DNA from: an uncultured Collinsella sp.
Lineage (GTDB): Bacteria; Actinomycetota; Coriobacteriia; Coriobacteriales; Coriobacteriaceae
Reading direction: 5' to 3'
Length of the DNA stretch: 15,527 bases
Assembly: GCA_900555355.1 (NCBI GenBank)
Contig: USKV01000009.1
Span: 1 to 15,527 of the forward strand
Shown here: positions 7,787-15,456 of the stretch, piece by piece
Layout of the letters: each line of letters opens with the position of its first letter
Numbering within the stretch: the first letter of the stretch is position 1
The notes under the pieces: model-generated
What the model was told of the DNA's origin: nothing
Databases searched by the model: none
The model's input: only the letters and a program-made list of their open reading frames with translations
Program-made: the position numbers and the translations under genes

Positions 7787-10087
7787 ATGTTCGCTGCCGC
7801 CATCTCGCTCGTCGGTCTTGCGGCGACCGTCTACCTTGTTTTGCGCGAGGCCAAGACCATTCGCGCTCAGTCGGGCACCGTTGCCAAAAGCGCTCTTGGG
7901 TGGAGCGTCGCCTTCGGCCTGTTCCAGCTCTTTTTGACCGTCTGGGGCGCTATTGGCCTCGTCGCGCAAAACGAGCCGCTCGCCTTTGTGATGCTCATCC
8001 TGACCAATGCCATCCTCACCGGCTGCGCTTGGGCCAGTATCGCCCGCGACCGCATCGCCCCGCGCGTCTTTGCGTTCGCCGGGCCCGACGCCCCCGCCCC
8101 CACCGGCAAGCTCGCCCGCCTGCGCGGCGCCTTTGTGGGCAAACCGCTCGTCGCCGCCGTCCTGTGCCTGCTGCTCGCCGGCGTCTTTGCGCTGCTGGGC
8201 ATGGAGGTCTCGTCCAACCACGACTTTACCTGGGTCTACCCCCTGTGCATCCTGCTCGAGTGGGCCATCATCACCACGCTCATGGTCGGCCTGTTCTTCC
8301 TGTTCCAGCGCCACGGCGCAGCTCCCGCGGTCCTGGCCTTTGCCCTCTTTGTCCTGGGCATTGCCGAGTTCTTCGTCATCACGTTTAAATCCATGCCCAT
8401 CCAGCCGGGCGACCTTTCGGCCATCTCCACCGCCGCCGCGGTCGCCGGCACCGGCTACACCTTCTCCATCTCGCTGTTCTGCGTGCTGTCCATGGGCTTT
8501 ACCGCCATCGCTATGCTGCTGTGCGAGTACGCCGGCCTGGTGGCACCGCACCGTCAGAAGGGCGCCGCCAACGCCAAGCGCATGCTGCTCACCAATCTGC
8601 TCGTCGCCGTGCTGTGCCTGGGCGGCGTGACCGCGCACGTCACGCTCATCGACTACTACAACACCCTCGGCATCACCGTCTATACCTGGCGCCCGCTCGA
8701 GAGCTACTGGCGCGAGGGCTACCTGCCCGCCTTTATTAGTGCAGCGCAGTCCATCAAGCCGCCCAAACCCGCCGACTACTCCGTCGACGATGCCAAGGCC
8801 ACGCTCAAAAAGTACGCCAAGGCCTACGACAAGTCCGACGCAGCCAAGAGTGACGAGCGCACCGCCGCAAAGGAGCAGTTCGACAGCGAGAAGCCCACGG
8901 TCATCGCCATCATGAACGAGACCTTCTCGGATCTGTCGATCTATCAGAACATGCGCGCCGGCTACGAGGGCCCGCAGTACTTTAAGAGCCTGTCCAACTG
9001 CCTCAGCCGCGGCAAGCTCTACGTGAGCGCCTACGGCGGCGGCACCGCCAATACCGAGTTTGAGTTTATGACCGGCAACTCCATGGCCAACCTGGGCTCG
9101 GGCGTGTACCCCTACACCATCTACAACATGGAAACGACCGGGAACCTGGCAGAGCAGTTCAAGTCGCTCGGCTATTCCACCACGGCCATGCACCCCAACC
9201 ACGCCACCAACTGGAACCGCGAGAACGTCTACAAGGATTTTGGCTTTGACCGGTTCCTGTCCATCAACGATTTCCAGGGAGCCGACACCTTGCGCGGCAT
9301 GGTGACCGACCAGGCTACCTACGACAAGATTCTTGAGCTGCTCGATCAGAACGCCGATCCGCAGTTTATCTTCGACGTGACCATGCAGAACCACTCGGGC
9401 TACGATACGGGTCTGCTGCCGGTCGATAAGCAGATGCACCTGAATATCGACACGACCGATCTGGACGCCAAGACCGTCGAGGACGGCACGCTCTCCGATG
9501 TCGACGAGTATGTCTCGTGCATCGAGCAGTCCGACCAGGCGCTTCGCTACTTCCTAAACGCCCTGAGCAAGCTCGACCGTAAGGTAGTCGTGGTGTTCTG
9601 GGGCGACCACCAGCCGTTCTTCCCGTCCAAGTTCAACGATAAGTGGTTTACCGGCGAGGACGACGCCACGCATCAGGAGCGTCTGTGGCAGACCGACTAC
9701 ATCATCTGGGCCAACTACGACGTTGCCGGCTGCGACCAGACGAGCGAGGTCGACGACCTGTCCACCAACTACCTGTCCACGCAACTCATGCAGCTGATCG
9801 GCGCACCCCTCTCCGACTACCAGAAGGCGCACATGACGCTGCGCGAGTCGCTGCCCGCCATCAACTCCGTGGGCTACGAGGACGCCAGCCTGCGTTGGGC
9901 ACTCTCCTCCAACGTCACCGGCGACGACGCCGCAGCAGCAGCCGCCACCAAGGCGCGCGAGGATTACGCCAAGATGCAGTACTACGAGATGTTCCGCGAC
10001 GGCAAGAACGTGTACACCGAGCACTTCCAGACCGAGGCCAACGAGACCGACCCCAACCTGGCGCCGGGTACGACCAAGATCAAGTAG
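7787..10087 (+). CDS. LTA synthase family phosphoglycerol transferase (membrane sulfatase-fold enzyme)
   Basis: A membrane enzyme of the LtaS/OpgB family, 766 residues, which transfers glycerol phosphate from phosphatidylglycerol to an envelope glycopolymer. About eight hydrophobic segments occupy residues 1-290; MPIQPGDL (about 203-210) is the short extracytoplasmic motif seen in this family. The sulfatase-fold catalytic domain spans about 368-700. The expected metal and nucleophile residues are present: E378 in MNETF, nucleophile T420 in GGGTANTEFEF, and D607-H608 in FWGDHQPF, with TMQNHSGY between. The spacings (42 and 187) are close to those of S. aureus LtaS (E255, T300, D475-H476). The ATG at 7787 has GGAG seven bases upstream; a GTG at 7772 is in frame but overlaps that site. 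It stands alone and is followed by a terminator-like hairpin. Whether the product is lipoteichoic acid or a decoration on another polymer is open. Confidence 0.88.
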   Translation: MFAAAISLVGLAATVYLVLREAKTIRAQSGTVAKSALGWSVAFGLFQLFLTVWGAIGLVAQNEPLAFVMLILTNAILTGCAWASIARDRIAPRVFAFAGPDAPAPTGKLARLRGAFVGKPLVAAVLCLLLAGVFALLGMEVSSNHDFTWVYPLCILLEWAIITTLMVGLFFLFQRHGAAPAVLAFALFVLGIAEFFVITFKSMPIQPGDLSAISTAAAVAGTGYTFSISLFCVLSMGFTAIAMLLCEYAGLVAPHRQKGAANAKRMLLTNLLVAVLCLGGVTAHVTLIDYYNTLGITVYTWRPLESYWREGYLPAFISAAQSIKPPKPADYSVDDAKATLKKYAKAYDKSDAAKSDERTAAKEQFDSEKPTVIAIMNETFSDLSIYQNMRAGYEGPQYFKSLSNCLSRGKLYVSAYGGGTANTEFEFMTGNSMANLGSGVYPYTIYNMETTGNLAEQFKSLGYSTTAMHPNHATNWNRENVYKDFGFDRFLSINDFQGADTLRGMVTDQATYDKILELLDQNADPQFIFDVTMQNHSGYDTGLLPVDKQMHLNIDTTDLDAKTVEDGTLSDVDEYVSCIEQSDQALRYFLNALSKLDRKVVVVFWGDHQPFFPSKFNDKWFTGEDDATHQERLWQTDYIIWANYDVAGCDQTSEVDDLSTNYLSTQLMQLIGAPLSDYQKAHMTLRESLPAINSVGYEDASLRWALSSNVTGDDAAAAAATKAREDYAKMQYYEMFRDGKNVYTEHFQTEANETDPNLAPGTTKIK

Positions 10088-10114
10088 CGACTAGCTGCGA
10101 GTTCATAACTGAAA

Positions 10115-10244
10115 CGTCTGTCCGGGCGGAGGCATATAAGGTTCCCTGCTCGGACAGTCCTGCGCAAGACGAAGGCCACATTAAGTGGCCTTCTTTGCGT
10201 GCAGAACTCGCGATGAACCTTATATGCCTCCGCCCGGACAGACG
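10115..10244. repeat. 130-bp element with perfect 29-bp terminal inverted repeats (MITE-like)
   Basis: The arms at 10115-10143 and 10216-10244 (CGTCTGTCCGGGCGGAGGCA at the left end) are exact reverse complements over 29 bp. The 72-bp interior holds a GAAGGCCAC/GTGGCCTTC hairpin and a partial CGGACAG copy, so the whole can fold as a large branched palindrome. It starts 28 bases after the LTA-synthase-like stop. I see no target-site duplication, so it may be a structured terminator region rather than a mobile element. Confidence 0.6.
10171..10196 (+). terminator. Hairpin terminator after the LTA-synthase-like gene (copy 1)
   Basis: The 9-bp stem GAAGGCCAC (10171-10179) with GTGGCCTTC (10185-10193) has a 5-nt loop and is followed by TTT. 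It can extend through CGCAA/TTGCG on the outside. It lies 83 bases downstream of the plus-strand stop, inside the 130-bp inverted element. Confidence 0.6.
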
Positions 10245-10299
10245 CCTTGTTGTTGGAGCACGGCTTGTCATGGGGGAATCTGCTGAACATATATAAGTT

Positions 10300-10329
10300 G
10301 AAGGCCACGTTATGTGGCCTTCTTTGTTT
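10300..10329 (+). terminator. Second copy of the GAAGGCCAC hairpin
   Basis: The same 9-bp stem (10300-10308 with 10314-10322) with loop GTTAT is followed by TTTGTTT, a better T-run than in copy 1. It is preceded by CATATATAAG, resembling the CATATAAG upstream of copy 1, so the two are a direct duplication about 129 bp apart. It sits immediately before palindrome array A. Confidence 0.6.
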
Positions 10330-10331
10330 GC

Positions 10332-10684
10332 GGAAAGTGTGTCCCGTAATTCTTGTCTGGAATGGGATGCAGTTTCCGCTTGGGACCCGATTGGGAAAGT
10401 GTGTCCCACTATTCAGCTGGATTCCGGGATGTATTTTCCGGTTGAGGCTCGTTGGGAAAGTGCGTCCCACTTTGGGGGCTGATTCTGGGACGTGGTTTCC
10501 GGTTGGCTCTCATTGGGAAAGTTCATCCCATTTCTCGGCCTAATTATGGGACGCAGTTTCCCGTTGAGGACCCTTTGGGAAAGTGCGTCCCGGTCTGGAC
10601 GCTCAAACTGGGATGGATTTTCCGGATGAGGGCTTGACGGAAAATGTGTCCCGTTCCGGGCGCTAATTGTGGGATGCAGTTTCC
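10332..10684. repeat. Palindrome array A: six 46-bp dyads at 61-62 bp period
   Basis: Six dyads start at 10332, 10394, 10455, 10516, 10578 and 10639, and each is exactly 46 bp from GGAAA to TTTCC. The left arm consensus is GGAAANTGYRTCCCR (15 bp), then a 16-bp centre, then YGGGAYGCANTTTCC (15 bp), which is the reverse complement of the left arm. Linkers are 15 or 16 bp, of the type GGTTGAGGCTCATTG. GGAAA, TCCC, GGGA and TTTCC are unchanged in every unit. The array fills the gap between the LTA-synthase-like gene and the terminator of the surface-protein gene. I do not recognise the family. It is not coding and not a CRISPR. Confidence 0.9.
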
Positions 10685-10708
10685 GCTTGCGGAGTCTCCA
10701 CTCAACAG

Positions 10709-10747
10709 AAAACCCGGGTGGCCTGTTTTTTGGCTACCCGGGTTTTT
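10709..10747 (-). terminator. Strong hairpin terminator of the surface-protein gene (possibly bidirectional)
   Basis: A 15-bp stem (AAAACCCGGGTGGCC at 10709-10723 with 10732-10746, one G-U) closes an 8-nt T-rich loop. On the minus strand the stem ends in TTTT; on the plus strand it ends in TTTTT. It is 27 bases beyond the surface-protein stop at 10774 and separates that gene from array A. Confidence 0.75.
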
Positions 10748-10773
10748 GGGTTGTCGATATGTTCGACTGGCTA

Positions 10774-13437
10774 CTAGTGGGCCTTGCGGCGCTTGATCAG
10801 CATGATGAGGGCTATCACTACGAGCGTTGCTCCCGCTGCTGCTGCGGTGGCGACTAGGGCGAATGTTTGGTCGCCGGTGTTTGCGAGGTTCTTCGCTGTG
10901 GTCGTAGTCTTGACCTTGGTGTCGGTCTTAGCTCCGTTGTCGGACTTGGGCTTGTCCGGGTTCGTCGGGGTCTCAGGAGTCTCGGGGTCCTTTGAGCCTT
11001 CGGAATCGGTTGGGCCGGCGGTGTTTACCAGCGTATGGTCCAGGAACTTCTTGGCGCCCGCACTTGCCTGTGAGAACAGGCGGCGCGTGCGGATCGGGGT
11101 GGCGTTCACCGTTGTGGGCGCCGTCTCCTCGGCCTCGATATTCACGAGCGTCGTGCCGGTGTCAAGGCCCACGTCGGTGTATCCCACGTGGCAGTAATAC
11201 TGCGCACCGTCATCGTCTGCGGTCAGGTCAATCTCGAGCTTTGAGGCCGTTCCAGCCGCGAGGTTGCCATCGGCACCCACGAGCTTAAACTCTGTCTCGC
11301 CGCGGCCCTTGCGGTACCACATATAGGTCGGTGCCAGCCATGTTTCGCTATCGTCGGCACCGAGTTGCTTCACATGGCCAATCGCCGAGAGCGTCAGGTG
11401 GCTTCCCGCCGCGCGCTCAACCGAAGAGTCGTATCCAAGATCCGACCCCTCCGCAGCATTCGCCGCAGGTCCGCTCACGGTCATCGTCATGCCATCGGGC
11501 ATGGTCTTGACCGTGATGATTGCCGAGCGAATACCTGTTTCGGTCGTGGATCCATTCTTAACGGCGGCGATGGCGAATCGATACTCCGTATTGGGCTGCA
11601 GCCCATCCCACTTGAGCGAGGTCTGCGTGTTGTCGGCAATCTTCCAGCTATTGACGACCGCATCCGCCGCATTGCTCTGCAGCATGCCCACGCCGTAGCT
11701 AAAGCCACTCTTGTTTGCGAGTACATCGTCCCAGCTAAACGTAACGCTGGTCGAATCGACGGCGTTTGCCGTAAAGCCCGTCACGGCCGGCGCGTCGGGC
11801 ATCTCGACGTCCTTAACGTCATAGCCCACGATCCAGAACTGGTCGGTGTCCTTGGTGCCGAGTTTGTCGCCCGAGTCTGCCTCGAACTTGTCGACATCCA
11901 CCGCGTTGACGCCCAGACGCCACACAAAACCGTACTTGCCCTGCGCGGCCTCGGGCAGGTTGTCGACGGTGCCGCCGTATTCGGTCGATTCACTCGAGGA
12001 GTTACCCGTAGTAAAGCCGGCGTTGGCACCAAAGCACAGGCCGCCAAACAACTCGTGCTTTGCGAGCTTCGCGCCCATGACAACGCTGCCGTTCAGCGTC
12101 AAGCCGAGCTCGAGCTCCTGCTCCTTGCCCTCCTCGACTTCGATGGTCTGCTCAATGCTCGCCCCCGACTGCGCGGCGGCGCCGTTAAACCCATCGTGCG
12201 TGTAGGCGCGCGTTACGCCAGGCTTGCCCAGGCCAAAGGAATCCCCAACGGGAGTCTCGCCGTTGAGCGTCGTTTGATAGGTTCCGGGTTCTCCCGACCG
12301 GTTGGTCAAAAAGTAGCTGAGCGGCGTCATATTGTGCTGTTTGGCAATGCGGTCATAGGCCTCGACATTAACGACCGAGGTCTGCGCGCCGAGCGACACG
12401 GGCGCCGCCATCACGCCCTTGCCACCAGTTTCCTCATTTTCGATCTCATACTCGTAATAGACCATCGGAATCGTGTAGAGCACGGCCTTGTCACCCTCGC
12501 CGGCATGCGACTCATAGCTTACGCTTGCGCTGACCGTGCGCTCGCTCCGGTAGTCATAGCATCCCTCGGCGGCAAAATCGACTGAAGCATTCATCGCGAC
12601 CAGGGGCGGACCGGTCTGCACCTCGACGGCAACGCCCAACTCGGCGCCAATGGTATAGCCCTGGGATGTCCCCGTGCCCTTTTCCTCTCCGTATGACGTG
12701 CCGCCCAACACCAGATAGCCGTATGCCTGCTCCAGATCCTCAACATAGGGCGCATCCTGCAGCACGGCAAGCACGCGCGGGTTGGTATAGACCTTGTAGC
12801 GGTCCTTGTACGTGATCTTGACGCTGTCGTTGTCGACATCGGGCAGCGCGAGCGAGATAAATGTGCCGTAGGTAGTGCCGCGACGGTTGCTCTCGCTAAT
12901 CACCTGCTCCTCGCCGCGGCGCACCTTTCCGTTCTCGTCGAGCGAAAAATGCGAGGCGGTCATCCAATAGTAGTCATCGTTCTTGCGCAGGTCCTCGTCG
13001 CGGTGCTTGCCCACCACGGCGATAAAGCTCTCGTTATAGCGGTCCGAACCCGAGACGCTGCCCGCCTTGACGTCGCTGATCCACACCTGCTCTATACCCT
13101 TGTGGTCATGCTTGTTGCTGCTGTTGTATTGCTGACCGCTCATGCTCATGGTTCCGACCATGGACCCCAAGCCCTGAGCCCCGCTCTGTGCCGTGTTGCA
13201 GGCAAAGTCGCGGAACACATCGCCGCCCACGAGCACCTCGTCGACCGCCAGCTGCTCGGACAGGCCGTCAAGGTTGGCAGTGGCAAGGGCAATAGGCGCC
13301 AAGGTGCACGGATAGCGCTTATCCTGAGCGCTATCCTTCCATGCGCTGTTGGGCACATGCATCAGCCCATAGGAGGCGAGGAGCCCGTCTCTGTATTCCT
13401 TGCAATCGGAAAGCTTGAACTCGCCAGACTCCGAGTC
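10774..13437 (-). pseudogene. Surface protein, C-terminal fragment: FN3-like, Ig-like, LANTG sortase anchor (frame after the frameshift)
   Basis: This is the downstream 887 residues of a surface protein whose N-terminus lies in another frame (13436-14863). Residues 50-75 (ANLDGLSEQLAVDEV) and LPDVDND (198-204) look like further FG-GAP-type propeller pieces, so the frameshift cuts through one domain. Residues about 255-545 hold Gly/Ser/Thr-rich alternating strands that I cannot assign. A fibronectin type III-like domain follows at about 547-646 (LQPNTEYRFAIAAV). An Ig-like domain comes next at about 650-768 (YYCHVGYTDVG), then a Pro/Thr/Lys stalk (809-848), the sortase signal LANTG (851-855), a membrane segment (858-881) and KRRKAH. 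The anchor is intact but there is no signal peptide in this frame. The open frame extends upstream to 13782, only as an out-of-frame shadow. A functional protein needs the two frames joined; joined length is about 1362 residues. Confidence 0.8.
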
Positions 13438-13442
13438 AAAAA
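13436..13442 (-). other. Frameshift site: TTT TGA C in a five-T run
   Basis: On the minus strand the upstream frame reads TAT TTT TGA and stops. The sequence continues sensibly if one T of the five-T run (13442-13438) is skipped, giving Tyr-Phe-Asp-Ser-Glu. The local TTT TGA C resembles the +1 slip site of the RF2 gene (CTT TGA C), but I see no Shine-Dalgarno-like booster just before it. A single-base indel, real or from sequencing, is the simplest reading. Confidence 0.8.
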
Positions 13443-14863
13443 TACGCGTAGCGGTACAGCGCGCCGTACAGCCCCTTGCTGCCGTCAGAAGCGCCGTAAT
13501 CAAAAGCGCTGCGTTGCCAGTCATAGCCCGCAAGAATAAGGCCCGTGACGGTTTCACCCGTCTTCTTTCCTTCTTCATCGTAGGCGGCAAACGTGCCGAA
13601 CGTCGCATTCGCAGCGACCATGGTCTTGCCGTTCGCGGAGAGGGAGATTGCGCCCGCGTCGCCCAGAGCATCGACATGGACGAGCGCACCCTTGGATGCA
13701 TCCCACGAAAACAGCTCGCAATGCGTCGACTTATCAATATTCTTCTTGCCGTAGGGTGCCGAGACCACGATGGCGAGGTCATCGCAAAAATCGCGATCGA
13801 GGTCGCCGGCCGCTAGCGAAACGACAGGAGCTGACTGAAGCTGCGTCCAGGAGTCGTTCCCGCCCTTGTTGTGCGTGGTGTAGTCCGCGGCGTTACCGGC
13901 ATCGATCTTGACGACGCTTTGCTTCCAGTTGCCGCCCTCCAAGTCATACATGTCGACTACAGCCTTGCGCACGCCGTTCTCGTCGACATAGCAGCCCGCG
14001 TAGACAAAAAGCTCGTCGACGCCGTCGCCATCGACATCGCCCGCCTCGACATCAAAGACGGCGTCGTGCTCTTGCAGGTAACCGGCATCCAGGTACTTAA
14101 AACGGCCTTCGTACATCATATTAGTGTTGACCGTCACCGGCAGGTGTGTGTCGAGAGTGCGCGTACGCCCGTTGCTAAACGAGTAGAGGACCAGCTCAAC
14201 CTTTCCGGCGTATGACTTGCCGTCAATCGTCGTGGAGGAACTGTCGCCGTAGGCACGGAGCTCGGCAACGCGGCTCTTTTTGCCCGTGCTGGCGTCGCTG
14301 CAGAACTCAACACTCGTGGCGTGAATGCCCGAGAAACCGTTGTTGTCGTTGGCGAGTACTGTTGAGGACTCATTGTTGCTTAGGTACGACCAGGTGCCGC
14401 CACCGTAGTCGCTATGCTTGTAGAGATCGCTGTTCGTATCGAAGTTGTTGACGTTTTGCCAGAACTTTGCGGCGCCCCACACACTTCCATAGCCATCGGT
14501 GAGTTTGCTGCTGCCGCCAATGTCACCGCGCTCGACGTTCTCGAGCTTGTCGCGCAGAGTGTAGCGATTGCCATGGCTACCGTTAGCTGCCATATAGACC
14601 TCGCTGCGCGTGGCAAACGTCGTGGGGGTATCAGTGGAATAGGGGCCAACGGTATCGGCCGGAATGTCCTCGCTCGTGCCCAGACCCAGGGCTTGATAAT
14701 CCTGCTCGGTCATATCGGTGATTGCGGGCGCGTCTGCCGCCTGGGCAACCTGGGGCGTGGCCGTGAAGCAGGCGACGCTCGTGGCGATCAACGCAGCAAG
14801 CGCCGCCGTCCCAACAAGCGGGATTTTCGACAGCCTACGGATACGGGGGTGTGGAACGTACAT
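13436..14863 (-). pseudogene. Surface protein, N-terminal fragment: signal peptide and FG-GAP propeller repeats (frame before the frameshift)
   Basis: This is the first 475 residues of a large secreted protein. The ATG at 14863 has GCGAGG six bases upstream; an in-frame ATG at 14899 lacks a ribosome-binding site. The signal peptide is clear: PRIRRLSK, a hydrophobic core (about 15-35) and a probable cleavage at AQA-AD (about 42-43). Two Asp-rich FG-GAP/VCBS-like motifs are visible: GDVDGDGVDELFVYAG (275-290) and GDLDRDFCDDLAIVVSA (353-369). These bind Ca2+ in integrin-like propellers. The stop at 13436 falls inside a sensible domain, and the next frame carries the rest, including the anchor. 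Translated alone, this piece would be exported but not attached to the wall. Its role is probably adhesion or ligand binding, from domain content only. It is flanked by palindrome arrays on both sides. Confidence 0.8.
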
Positions 14864-14986
14864 GAGGGACCTCGCTTTATTCGAGTGGAGTGGACTCATT
14901 TTTGCAAATGATACATCCGATGCCCGATATCACGTGTCTCATTTTCGCCAACGGCGTGTCTCATTTTTGAGAATCCGAGATGCCGC
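14864..14986 (-). promoter_or_regulatory. Upstream region of the surface-protein gene with direct repeats
   Basis: Between the start codon and array B lie two exact 13-bp direct repeats (plus-strand CGTGTCTCATTTT at 14933-14945 and 14955-14967), 22 bp apart start to start, about two helical turns. A shorter CTCATTTT recurs at 14895-14902. The spacing suits a regulator binding one face of the DNA. Promoter boxes are uncertain: TTGGCG near 14945-14950 and TATCAT near 14909-14914 on the minus strand are the best I can see, and they do not pair at standard spacing. Confidence 0.45.
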
Positions 14987-15456
14987 GGAAATCTTATCCC
15001 AGCTCAAAGGCCATTTCTGGGATGTATTTTCCGTCGAGTGCCTCATCGGGAAACTGCATCCCATTTCAAGCGTCGATTCTGGGACGCATTTTCCCCTTAG
15101 ACCCTCAACCGGAAACCGCATCCCACTTTGAGCGCAAATTCCGGGATGCATTTTCCGCTTGAGCCTCATTGGGAAACGGCGTCCCACTTTGAGGGCTGAT
15201 TGTGGGATGCATTTTCCGGTTTTGCTCTCATTGGGAAAATGCATCCCGTTTCTTGACCGAATAATGGGACGCAATTTCCCGTTGGAGCGCCTTTGGGAAA
15301 GTGTGTCCCACTTCGACCGCCCAGAGTGGGATGCACTTTCCGCAAAGCACCTCAACGGGAAACTACGTCCCATTCCAAAGGCAAATTCCGGGACGCATTT
15401 TTCGAAAGCCTGCCCATCCGGAAAGCCCGTCCCACTTTGGACGCATCCGGGCACGG
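14987..15456. repeat. Palindrome array B: seven 46-bp dyads plus a half unit, 61-62 bp period
   Basis: Dyads start at 14987, 15049, 15111, 15172, 15234, 15296 and 15358, each 46 bp with 15-bp arms and a 16-bp centre. An eighth left half begins at 15420 and decays after about 35 bp. The period is 62 bp except for one 61-bp step. The arms follow the same consensus as array A. The last full unit has a G where the final C of TTTCC is expected. The orientation, judged from centres and linkers, is the same as array A. The array lies upstream of the surface-protein gene, just beyond its presumed promoter. Confidence 0.9.

Noticed and set aside
7649..9439. Long minus-strand frame (596 residues) opposite the LTA-synthase-like gene
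   Set aside because: It is a low-complexity Gly/Val/Asp/His-rich translation typical of the antisense of GC-rich coding DNA. The plus strand holds a full family match with all catalytic residues.
10332..10684. CRISPR array
   Set aside because: The period is close to CRISPR size, but the repeats are themselves degenerate and the would-be spacers are related to each other. The unit is a full dyad, and no cas gene is in the window.
13438..13782. Extending the C-terminal surface fragment upstream to a start at 13782
   Set aside because: That stretch is the out-of-frame reading of the N-terminal fragment (Arg/Ser/Thr-rich, no domain), while the other frame continues the propeller.
14939..15454. 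Open frames across the arrays encoding repeated GK-C-P...FP peptides (also 10247-10543 and 15159-15488)
   Set aside because: They arise because the DNA is palindromic, and similar peptides appear on both strands. The 61-62 bp period is not a multiple of three, so the frame drifts from unit to unit. There is no convincing ribosome-binding site.
10332..15456. Invertible surface locus flanked by inverted repeats
   Set aside because: Judged by centres and linkers, the two arrays lie in the same orientation, which favours deletion over inversion. No recombinase gene is visible.
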